18,622 bases of DNA. Source: Syntrophomonadaceae bacterium (GTDB lineage Bacteria; Bacillota; Syntrophomonadia; Syntrophomonadales; Syntrophomonadaceae). The notes beneath the pieces were generated by a model. The model was not told where the DNA came from. It worked only from the letters and a program-made list of their open reading frames with translations, and searched no databases. The DNA lies in contig JAQVWB010000013.1 in NCBI GenBank assembly GCA_028698695.1, forward strand, positions 1 to 18,622, read 5' to 3'. Below, piece by piece: positions 6,868-13,100 of this stretch. Position 1 is the first letter of the stretch; the number at the start of each line of letters is the position of its first letter. The position numbers and the translations under genes are program-made.

Positions 6868-8115
6868 ATGGCTGTTCTGGGTATCGTGGCTGAATTCAAT
6901 CCTTTTCATAACGGACATCTGCATCTGGTACAGGAAGCCTTAAAAAAAGAGGACTTCTCTGCTGCAGTTTGTGTCATGAGCGGTAACTTCCTGCAACGCG
7001 GCGAACCAGCTCTTTGTGATAAATGGTCACGAGCTGAGATGGCAGTTCGATGCGGACTTGACCTGGTTATTGAGCTGCCTTTTTGTTTTGCAGTCCGCAG
7101 CGCCTGGTATTTCGCCCGCGGTGCTGTAAACTTGCTGGCTCAAACCGGAGTAGTTACCCATCTGGCTTTTGGCAGCGAAAGCGGCAATATTAATGGGCTG
7201 AATGCTATCGCTTCCGTATTGGCTTCTGAACCGGATGAATTCAAAACCAGATTGCGCTCTCATCTGAACAAAGGTCTTAACTATCCGACAGCACGGTCCC
7301 TGGCTTTACAGGATTATCTAAGCTCCATTCCTGATCTGGAACATTTGCTAATGGGGCCTAATAATATCCTGGGCATCGAATACCTGCGCGTTATAATGGA
7401 AAACTGTTTACCACTAATTCCCCTGACTATTCCCCGTCAGGGTAACTTTCACGACCCTGCGCTGGGGTATTTTTCCGGCGCAACTGCTATTCGCAAAAGT
7501 CTGGAACAAAACCAGTCATTACAGCAAGTTGCTCCAGCCATGCCGAAAAACTGCCTCGAAAGATTGAAAAAGGAAATCTCCCTGGGCCGGGCACCAGTTC
7601 ATGCCGATGCTCTGGAACAGGCTGTCTTTTTCCAACTTCGCTCCCGGTCCGCCACCCAACTTCAAAATATATATGAAGTAAATGAAGGGCTGGAAAACCG
7701 TTTGCATAATGCTGCTATAACCAGTCATACTTTGGAGGAACTACGCCACCAGGTTAAGTCAAAACGATATAGCCTGACTCGAATTAACCGCACCCTCTTA
7801 TACTCGCTGTTAGCCCTTTCCAAAACTCAGATGCAGGCATTTGACCTTAATGGTCCTCAATACATACATGTCTTAGCTTTTTCTGCAAAAGGGCAGGAAA
7901 TCCTTCAAGAGATGAAAATTAAATGTACATTGCCAGTCTTAAGCCGGGGAAGTGAGGTTAAACATGCCTATGTGGGCGGATATGGTAAGCAGGTACAGGA
8001 TATGACAGCTATAGATGTACTGGCTGATGATTTATATGTATTAGGTTTTCCCAATCCACAACATCGCCAGGGAGCTCAGGCGTTTACTTCCACGCCCTTT
8101 ATTCTGACCGATTAA
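6868..8115 (+). CDS. tmcAL: tRNA(Met) cytidine acetate ligase TmcAL (YlbM)
   Basis: TmcAL forms N4-acetylcytidine at the wobble position of elongator tRNA-Met, using acetate and ATP through an acetyl-adenylate. The 415-residue product is full length. The N-terminal nucleotidyltransferase fold has GIVAEFNPFHNGH with HNGH at 14-17, the HxGH adenylation motif. VCVMSGNFLQRGEPA and FGSESG follow, and GPNNILGIEYLR lies near residue 162; all are typical of YlbM. The start ATG follows AGGAGCTGAGCT. It is divergent from pta-ackA, and its 3' end overlaps the convergent patatin-like gene by 17 nt. In B. subtilis ylbM also neighbours ylbN, ylbK and ylbJ. Proximity to the acetate-producing genes fits its use of acetate, but that link is an inference. 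Confidence 0.93.
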   Translation: MAVLGIVAEFNPFHNGHLHLVQEALKKEDFSAAVCVMSGNFLQRGEPALCDKWSRAEMAVRCGLDLVIELPFCFAVRSAWYFARGAVNLLAQTGVVTHLAFGSESGNINGLNAIASVLASEPDEFKTRLRSHLNKGLNYPTARSLALQDYLSSIPDLEHLLMGPNNILGIEYLRVIMENCLPLIPLTIPRQGNFHDPALGYFSGATAIRKSLEQNQSLQQVAPAMPKNCLERLKKEISLGRAPVHADALEQAVFFQLRSRSATQLQNIYEVNEGLENRLHNAAITSHTLEELRHQVKSKRYSLTRINRTLLYSLLALSKTQMQAFDLNGPQYIHVLAFSAKGQEILQEMKIKCTLPVLSRGSEVKHAYVGGYGKQVQDMTAIDVLADDLYVLGFPNPQHRQGAQAFTSTPFILTD

Positions 8116-8884
8116 CCGCCTTAAGAATTTCAGGTAATTTCTCCAAAGCCGCCTCCCTGCCTAAATCTACTAATTGTCTGGAGCAATCAAAATCCTGGGA
8201 CGAATATCCACCAACTGCCGGTTGAATTAGAATGGAAGCCAGCTTGGAAACATAATCAAAATGAGGTTTCTGCATAATGTCCAGGGAAGTCAGAATCACA
8301 TCAATGGAATTATTTATAACCGGTTTTTTACCGGGACAATAGGTAACATCAACTGCAATAACCACTTCATAACCCCGGTCAATTGCCACCTGTACAGGCA
8401 AACGATCTGTAACTGCCCCATCAACCAATACCAGTCCATCTTTCCTGACCGGATGGAATACCCCCGGTATTGATATACTGGCACGAACTGCCTCGGCTAC
8501 TGCCCCCTCTTCAATCACAATTTTCTTTCCACTTATTAGATCAGTTGCTACCACCGCCAGTGGAAAGTCCAACTCTTCAAAACTTTTATTTTTAGTTAGT
8601 AATTCAAGAAAGGTTGCAATTTTTTTACCGACCATAAAACCCATTCTGGGGATGCGTATATCATATAAAATATTCGGGTTCATATATTCTATCATGCGAT
8701 CCAGCATCTTAAGATCAGCACCACAGGCATATATACCTGCGACCATGGCACCCATACTGGACCCAACTACAAAATCCAGGGGGATATTATTTTCAGCCAG
8801 TACCTGCAGGACTCCTATATGAGCTAATCCCCGAGCACTCCCTGCACCTAGTACCAATGCAACTTCCGGCCGATTATCAGTCAT
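8099..8884 (-). CDS. ylbK: patatin-like phospholipase family protein (YlbK/RssA type)
   Basis: This predicted Ser-Asp lipid hydrolase has 261 residues from the chosen start. It shows the patatin order: oxyanion segment GAGSARGLAHIG (13-24), nucleophile elbow GSSMG with Ser43, and the catalytic Asp in DGAVTDRLPV. The real substrate is unknown. An in-frame ATG lies 21 codons upstream (8947), but the ATG at 8884 is preferred: GGGGG sits just upstream of it, and the shared family homology begins directly after it (EVALVLGAG). It is divergent from ylbJ, with starts 87 bp apart, and its 3' end overlaps tmcAL by 17 nt. B. subtilis ylbJ, ylbK and ylbM are similarly clustered. Confidence 0.9.
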   Translation of the reverse strand: MTDNRPEVALVLGAGSARGLAHIGVLQVLAENNIPLDFVVGSSMGAMVAGIYACGADLKMLDRMIEYMNPNILYDIRIPRMGFMVGKKIATFLELLTKNKSFEELDFPLAVVATDLISGKKIVIEEGAVAEAVRASISIPGVFHPVRKDGLVLVDGAVTDRLPVQVAIDRGYEVVIAVDVTYCPGKKPVINNSIDVILTSLDIMQKPHFDYVSKLASILIQPAVGGYSSQDFDCSRQLVDLGREAALEKLPEILKAVNRSE

Positions 8885-8971
8885 GAAACAACCCCCTTTT
8901 AAGCTATCCCTGATCAATACAATTCTAATCATTACGCCATCCTGCATATATTCCTATATGGGAAGGAAGTA

Positions 8972-10159
8972 ATGTATATGAAACCATGGTCAGTATGGCT
9001 TCTTCTATTATTAATACTGATATTAATCCTGTTTATGTTTATTAATCCCGGTGAAACCGTAAACGCCGCCGGTAATGGCATGAAACTCTGGTACTCTACT
9101 ATCGTTCCGGCCTTGTTACCTTTTTTTATTGTTACTGAACTGCTGATAAGTATTCATTTCGTAAAATTATTGGGGGTTATACTGGAACCAATTATGCGTC
9201 CCGTATTTCGTCTGCCCGGATGTAGTTCCCTGGTAGTAGTCATGGGTTTTACTTCCGGCTTTCCTATGGGAGCAGTGTTATGCAGCCGGTTATATGAGCA
9301 ACACCTGCTTACCAGAGAAGAAGTTCAGCGTTTAGTTTCTTTCACCAATAACTGCAGTCCCTTGTTTATTATTGGTGCAGTTGGTATGGGAATGTTTGGT
9401 TCAGCCACGATTGGTTATCTACTGGCTGCTGCCCATTATCTCAGCAACCTGGGAGTTGGTTTATTCTGGTCTATACTTAATAATGGCCAAAGAAGAATAA
9501 CCCCGTCTAAATCTCATCAACAACTGGTGAGCAATGCCATTAATGATTTCCTTGCTGCTAATCATCTTAACGCTGGTGGCATAGGTCAACTTATGAGTAA
9601 TGCCATAACTAAAAGTATTGGTACCCTACTTTCCATAGCCGGTTTTCTTGTATTGTTTTCAGTCCTGGCTCGTATGCTGACCGTCTGGGGGGTACTTGAT
9701 AATTTAGCCCATATATTAGCATATTTATTTGGTTTTTGTGGTATTTCTTATCAGCATGGCTATAGTCTGGCTACTGGATTATTTGAAATCACCATTGGCC
9801 TTAAGACCCTGATAACATTCTCTCCGGGCAGCTCTCTGACAAATTTAATTATAGCCAGTATTATATTATCGTTTAGCGGGTTATCAATAATTACTCAGGT
9901 AATGAGTGTAATTGCTGACATTCATATCCGCTGGTCTTTTTACTTGTTATCACGTCTGTTGCAAATGATTATTGCCACTGTAATCACGATAATCGGCTAT
10001 TATCTGGTCATAATAAACAACAGCGTTCAGAGCTTTACCATTCCTGTATATAAAGTCCTGTACGCTATTGATGCCTGGAGTTGGTCAATTTATTGTTTTG
10101 TAATCGGTTTCAGTATTATTGCAGTTATGACGATTGTAGGATTATTGTATAGAAACTAA
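8972..10159 (+). CDS. ylbJ: sporulation integral membrane protein YlbJ
   Basis: The 395-residue polytopic membrane protein has a hydrophobic first segment (about residues 7-25) and roughly eight membrane segments in all. The conserved pair GFTSGFPMGA (near residue 90) and NNCSPLFIIGAVGMGMFG (near 126) are the YlbJ and nucleoside-recognition (Gate) domain hallmarks. In B. subtilis YlbJ is made in the mother cell under sigma E and is needed for heat-resistant spores; transport has been suggested but the substrate is unresolved. GGAAGG precedes the ATG; another ATG two codons in is less well spaced. A CATATATT at 8945-8952 resembles a sigma E -10 element, but no good -35 is seen. Its stop overlaps that of the next, convergent gene by a few bases. 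Confidence 0.92.
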   Translation: MYMKPWSVWLLLLLILILILFMFINPGETVNAAGNGMKLWYSTIVPALLPFFIVTELLISIHFVKLLGVILEPIMRPVFRLPGCSSLVVVMGFTSGFPMGAVLCSRLYEQHLLTREEVQRLVSFTNNCSPLFIIGAVGMGMFGSATIGYLLAAAHYLSNLGVGLFWSILNNGQRRITPSKSHQQLVSNAINDFLAANHLNAGGIGQLMSNAITKSIGTLLSIAGFLVLFSVLARMLTVWGVLDNLAHILAYLFGFCGISYQHGYSLATGLFEITIGLKTLITFSPGSSLTNLIIASIILSFSGLSIITQVMSVIADIHIRWSFYLLSRLLQMIIATVITIIGYYLVIINNSVQSFTIPVYKVLYAIDAWSWSIYCFVIGFSIIAVMTIVGLLYRN

Positions 10160-10623
10160 AACTCATCGCTGTCAGCTCCGTTGCGGATCTCATCTTTGCC
10201 CTGAGCTATGGCTTCCAATCCTCTGCGCAGCACCATTTCCATATGCGTTAATACTCCATCTGCGTATTCATTGGCGTCCCGACGCATTTCCCGGGCGACT
10301 TCATGAGCCCGCGTAACAATATCATCAGCTACCTGCATAGCATTACGGGTAATCTCATTTTCATCTACCAGCCTGGCAGCCTGGCCTTTTGATTGTTCAA
10401 CATACTCATCAGCCTGGGCAAAAGCATCCTGAACAATACGTTCTTTTTCCTGCAGAAGTATTCTGGCCGTTTCCAATTCCTCCGGTAAAATTGCCCGCAT
10501 ACGATCCAGACGATCTAATAAGCGGTTAACATCAACCAGAATTTTACCACTATAAAGAGGGATTTTTTTACCCTCTTTTACTATCATTTCTATTTCATCC
10601 ATAATCCTAAATAGTTCCATCAC
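10156..10623 (-). CDS. coiled-coil protein resembling SepIVA/DivIVA-type proteins
   Basis: The 155-residue protein is highly charged, and residues 45-130 are predicted coiled coil by heptad pattern, with no signal peptide or membrane segment. Close relatives in Clostridia tend to be labelled only as an 'ATPase', but no nucleotide-binding motif is visible. The N-terminus (FRIMDEIEMIVKEGKKIP), the LPEELETARILL stretch, the repeated AxADE/YVE segments and the C-terminal GLEAIAQGKDEIRNGA recall mycobacterial SepIVA (Rv2927c), from memory, which has a longer coiled coil and acts in septation. Start is GTG or the next-codon ATG; AAGGAGG fits both. It overlaps rsmD by 17 nt, so the two are translationally coupled. 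Function here is unproven. Confidence 0.6.
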   Translation of the reverse strand: MMELFRIMDEIEMIVKEGKKIPLYSGKILVDVNRLLDRLDRMRAILPEELETARILLQEKERIVQDAFAQADEYVEQSKGQAARLVDENEITRNAMQVADDIVTRAHEVAREMRRDANEYADGVLTHMEMVLRRGLEAIAQGKDEIRNGADSDEF

Positions 10624-11191
10624 CGGTTGTTTCCTCCTTAATCAAATGATAATAATATAAAGTTGATTCACCATAATCGTTAGCTCGATAACAGTGCAGG
10701 TTTTCAAATACCGGGGGTAATGACTTCCTGCGTGGAGCACGAATAATTATAATCCCATCAGGGTTAATGATAACCTGTTTATCCAAAGTGGTTAAAACCT
10801 GTTCAAATAACTTTTCATTGGTAAAGGGAGGATCAATATATATTAAATCGAACTTAATTTCACGGTTAAATAATGCACGAATAGCAACAAATACATCCTG
10901 CCTGTATACTTCATAACCCACTTCAAATCCACAGCTCTTTAAGTTATGATGAATAGTCCGGACAGCTTCCCTGCCTGAATCAACCAATATGACCAAATCA
11001 GCACCACGGCTGAGAGCTTCAATTCCCACACTGCCGCTGCCGGCAAATAAATCCAGAAACTTTGCATTTCTTATATCAGAACCTATAACATTAAAAAGAG
11101 CTTCTTTAATACGGTCAGTTACAGGCCGCGTATCATAGCCAGGTGGGGCTTTTAGTTTTTTCCCTTTAGCTATACCCGAGATTACTCTCAA
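10607..11191 (-). CDS. rsmD: 16S rRNA (guanine(966)-N(2))-methyltransferase RsmD
   Basis: RsmD methylates G966 of 16S rRNA in the assembling small subunit using S-adenosylmethionine. The 194-residue product has the usual N-terminus (MRVISGIAKGKKL, then TRPVTDRIKEALFN), the SAM-binding motif FLDLFAGSGSVGIEALSRGA near residues 45-64, and the catalytic DPPF (IYIDPPF) near residue 120. The start is TTG with GAGGT 9 nt upstream; no better ATG is available and homology begins directly at it. It heads an operon with the coiled-coil gene, which it overlaps by 17 nt. In B. subtilis rsmD (ylbH) is followed by coaD, which is missing here. Confidence 0.96.
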   Translation of the reverse strand: MRVISGIAKGKKLKAPPGYDTRPVTDRIKEALFNVIGSDIRNAKFLDLFAGSGSVGIEALSRGADLVILVDSGREAVRTIHHNLKSCGFEVGYEVYRQDVFVAIRALFNREIKFDLIYIDPPFTNEKLFEQVLTTLDKQVIINPDGIIIIRAPRRKSLPPVFENLHCYRANDYGESTLYYYHLIKEETTGDGTI

Positions 11192-11252
11192 TTAAAAATA
11201 CCTCATTGTTATGTTTCGCCAATCATTAACACTATCCTCTACCATATTTTTA

Positions 11253-11261
11253 ATTTTAGCA
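11253..11261 (-). promoter_or_regulatory. possible extended -10 promoter of rsmD
   Basis: The minus strand reads TGCTAAAAT, a TGn-extended -10 with five of six matches to TATAAT, about 62 nt before the rsmD start. The -35 region is poor. Its form is close to the TGCTAGAAT upstream of pta. Confidence 0.35.
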
Positions 11262-11379
11262 CAAAATTTTTCATTTAATTGTGTATATATTCTCTTTTAA
11301 CTGGTAATGATATAGATACCAGATGATAAATCTGGTAAACAGACCCTCCCCAACAACTTTACAAAATTCTCCTCTCCCC

Positions 11380-11407
11380 AAAATGGCGACCTGAAGGTCG
11401 CCATTTT
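11380..11407 (+). terminator. orphan terminator-like hairpin upstream of gpr
   Basis: AAAATGGCGACC (11380-11391), loop TGAA, and GGTCGCCATTTT (11396-11407) form a perfect 12-bp stem with a U-rich right arm. It lies between the divergent genes rsmD and gpr, so it is not 3' of any recognised gene. It may insulate gpr from upstream transcription or end an unrecognised small RNA from 11200-11380. Confidence 0.6.
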
Positions 11408-11411
11408 AATT

Positions 11412-11441
11412 GCATAATTATGCGCTGCATAACGGATTATA
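11412..11441 (+). promoter_or_regulatory. candidate sigma G promoter of gpr
   Basis: GCATA at 11412-11416 is followed by an 18-nt spacer and GATTATA at 11435-11441. The B. subtilis sigma G consensus, as I recall it, is about GHATR, 17-18 nt, CATWHTA; this gives five of five and six of seven matches. GPR is made in the forespore, so the match is expected. The leader would be very short, with the transcript starting close to AAAGGAGGT. Confidence 0.5.
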
Positions 11442-11463
11442 TTGCTAAAGGAGGTAATTCATT

Positions 11464-12423
11464 ATGAATAGATTAATTCAGGATTTCAGTCTGAATGTTG
11501 ACCTGGCTATTGAAGCCCGTGATCTGGTACGGGGAGCAGTAGATACGGAAATTAAAGGCGTAACTGAAGAGGTAATCAGCAAAGAACAGATCAAAACCCA
11601 TATAATCAGGATAAATACGGAGGAAGGTGCGCAAAAAATGGGGCGTCCGATAGGAACTTATATTACTATCGAGTCTCCTCCCATGAAAGTAAATGATCCC
11701 TATTTAAAGGAAGAACTGATTGAGTCTATTGCAGATAGTATGGGTTCATTGGTAGCAGATTTTATCAAAGCCAATGATACTGTCTTATTAGTAGGATTAG
11801 GTAATTGGAGAGCAACTGCTGATTCACTGGGGCCCAAATTTATTGAATATAGCCCCATAACCCGGCACTATCATAGCTATGCCCCGGATGCACTGGTAGA
11901 AGGGATGCGTCCTACCTGTGGTATAGCCCCGGGTGTACTGGGTATTACCGGGTTGGAAACTTTCGAAGTTATTAAAGGCATCGTTGATAACACTAAACCA
12001 TCCCTGCTGGTAATAGTAGATGCGCTGGCAGCCCAAAATGTAGATCGTATTGGTACGACCATTCAAATATCCAACACCGGTATTCAACCTGGGGCTGGAG
12101 TGGGAAATTTACGCCATTCACTGACCCAGGCCGATTTAGGGGTGCCAGTTATTGCTGTTGGTTGTCCCACTATTGTCAGCGCTGCTGTTATTGCTGATCA
12201 GGCAGTAAAAAAATTCTGTTTTAATACCGGAGCCAGTTACGATGAGATTAAATCCACTAATTCCATACGCGAAATTGTATCCTTTTATGGAGGTTCCCTG
12301 GCAGTAACTCCCAAAGAAATTGATGACATAATTGAAAACAGTTCCCGTATAATTTCCATGGGAGTTGCCAAAACTCTTTTTCCGGGAATTCCAGTGGAAC
12401 AATTGGAGCTTTATGCTACCTGA
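11464..12423 (+). CDS. gpr: spore endopeptidase GPR, germination protease
   Basis: GPR is made as a zymogen in the developing forespore and degrades small acid-soluble spore proteins during germination. The 319-residue product is slightly shorter than the Bacillus enzyme. The DLAIEAR segment at residues 13-19 matches the region where the family propeptide is removed. RPIGTYITIESP, VGLGNWRATADSLGP, RPTCGIAPGVLGITGLE, IVIDALAA-like VIVDALAAQNVDRIGTTIQI, and NTGIQPGAGVGN are GPR family blocks. AAAGGAGGT precedes the ATG at good spacing, and a sigma G-like promoter lies just upstream. It converges on a SASP gene, its presumed substrate, across a shared hairpin. Confidence 0.96.
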   Translation: MNRLIQDFSLNVDLAIEARDLVRGAVDTEIKGVTEEVISKEQIKTHIIRINTEEGAQKMGRPIGTYITIESPPMKVNDPYLKEELIESIADSMGSLVADFIKANDTVLLVGLGNWRATADSLGPKFIEYSPITRHYHSYAPDALVEGMRPTCGIAPGVLGITGLETFEVIKGIVDNTKPSLLVIVDALAAQNVDRIGTTIQISNTGIQPGAGVGNLRHSLTQADLGVPVIAVGCPTIVSAAVIADQAVKKFCFNTGASYDEIKSTNSIREIVSFYGGSLAVTPKEIDDIIENSSRIISMGVAKTLFPGIPVEQLELYAT

Positions 12424-12433
12424 TATCATGAAA

Positions 12434-12460
12434 ACAAGCGGATTTAAAATATCCGCTTGT
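12434..12460. terminator. bidirectional hairpin between gpr and SASP genes
   Basis: ACAAGCGGAT (12434-12443), a 7-nt loop, and ATCCGCTTGT (12451-12460) form a perfect 10-bp stem between two convergent genes. On the minus strand it ends in TTGTTTTC, a fair U-tract for SASP; on the plus strand the tail is only AT-rich. It probably serves both transcripts. Confidence 0.7.
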
Positions 12461-12491
12461 CTACATATATTATTTAGTTTACTAGGACCTG

Positions 12492-12695
12492 TTATCCAAG
12501 AGTGTTCTGGGTCTGGTAAGCATAAATCATTTTTTTAACCATCTGTCCACCAATGCTACCAGCCTGCTGGGAGGTTAGATCGCCATTGTAGCCCTGTTTC
12601 AGGTTAACCCCTACTTCCTGAGCAGCTTCGAACTTAAACTTATCCATGGCTGCCTTTGCTTGAGGAACTAAAAGTCTGTTTCCGCCTCTTGCCAA
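12492..12695 (-). CDS. alpha/beta-type small acid-soluble spore protein
   Basis: The 67-residue protein would coat and protect forespore DNA and be degraded by GPR at germination. It starts MARGGNRLLVPQAKAAMDKF and has the GPR target region KFEAAQEVGV, then YNGDLTSQQAGSIGGQMVKKMI, the DNA-binding C-terminal block of the family. The TTG at 12695 is chosen: AAAGGAGGTG lies 8 nt upstream, and the SASP pattern MAR..NRLLVPQA begins there. An in-frame GTG nine bases upstream (12704) is part of the ribosome binding site and cannot be the start. A sigma G-like promoter (12726-12755) precedes it, and it converges on gpr. Confidence 0.94.
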   Translation of the reverse strand: MARGGNRLLVPQAKAAMDKFKFEAAQEVGVNLKQGYNGDLTSQQAGSIGGQMVKKMIYAYQTQNTLG

Positions 12696-12725
12696 TTGTT
12701 TCACCTCCTTTTGTGTTAGTAATCT

Positions 12726-12755
12726 TATTGTGTTCCGACAACTCTTTATCTATGC
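12726..12755 (-). promoter_or_regulatory. candidate sigma G promoter of the SASP gene
   Basis: On the minus strand GCATA (12751-12755), an 18-nt spacer and CACAATA (12726-12732) match the recalled sigma G pattern GHATR-CATWHTA at five of five and six of seven positions. The same GCATA and the same 18-nt spacer occur before gpr. The leader would be about 24 nt. Confidence 0.5.
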
Positions 12756-12766
12756 TAGAAGTATTT

Positions 12767-12886
12767 TCAAGAGTTATTATTTTTTTTCTCTTCTTCCGTC
12801 TGTTCAGGTCTGCTTATGCCAAATTCCTGTGAAAATTCATATTTTAATTTGGCTAACTTCTCTTTAACTGTATCCATTGAGAACAT
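12767..12886 (-). CDS. 39-residue mini-SASP-like protein with a GPR cleavage motif
   Basis: This small gene encodes 39 residues beginning MFSMDTVKEKLAKL and ending in an acidic, asparagine-rich tail. GGAGGTGATAGCAG gives an ideal ribosome binding site before the ATG. The core KYEFSQEFGI (residues 15-24) closely matches the GPR recognition segment of alpha/beta SASPs (such as KYEIASEFGV), but the C-terminal DNA-binding block with GSIGG is absent. It lies directly upstream of a true SASP gene on the same strand, with no terminator between them, and close to gpr. It is either a degenerate SASP or a short GPR substrate of its own. The motif and setting are seen; the role is inferred, and no clear promoter is visible. 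Confidence 0.6.
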   Translation of the reverse strand: MFSMDTVKEKLAKLKYEFSQEFGISRPEQTEEEKKNNNS

Positions 12887-12901
12887 CTGCTATCACCTCC
12901 A

Positions 12902-12943
12902 TAAAAATAAATAAAAAATAAGACTATTGATTTCCATAGTCTT
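12902..12943 (-). terminator. terminator of the recG transcript
   Basis: On the minus strand AAGACTAT and ATAGTCTT (12936-12943 with 12920-12927) form an 8-bp stem with an 8-nt loop, followed by a long U-rich tail (12902-12919). It lies about 160 nt past the recG stop codon and just before the ribosome binding site of the mini-SASP gene. Confidence 0.7.
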
Positions 12944-13100
12944 AGCTTGTTGCAAATGTTTTTTTTTAATCAGATAATTATATTTTTATGACTAGCACTG
13001 TTTTATCTTGGTTGGGATATATAAATATTCTGTCACCAAAACTCCTTCATATTTATACATCAGCCCAGCATAATTTACCTTTATGCAGGGGCATCAATAA

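Noticed and set aside
8885..8947. 21-residue N-terminal extension of the patatin-like protein from the upstream ATG
   Set aside because: The downstream ATG at 8884 has the better ribosome binding site and family homology starts right after it.
11209..11300. 28-codon plus-strand frame between rsmD and gpr (starts MFRQSLTLSS)
   Set aside because: No ribosome binding site precedes the ATG, and it overlaps the probable rsmD promoter.
12136..12429. 97-codon reading frame antisense to gpr
   Set aside because: It lies wholly within gpr, has no ribosome binding site and no recognisable product; it is a shadow of the real gene.
12696..12704. GTG start of the SASP gene at 12704
   Set aside because: That GTG is itself part of the AAAGGAGGTG ribosome binding site, so spacing is zero; the TTG at 12695 fits both spacing and SASP homology.
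12992..13036. 14-codon minus-strand frame starting GTG with AAGGAG upstream, beyond recG
   Set aside because: It is too short, ends without any motif, and the start lies only about 5 nt from the AAGGAG; chance is likely, although a leader peptide cannot be ruled out.
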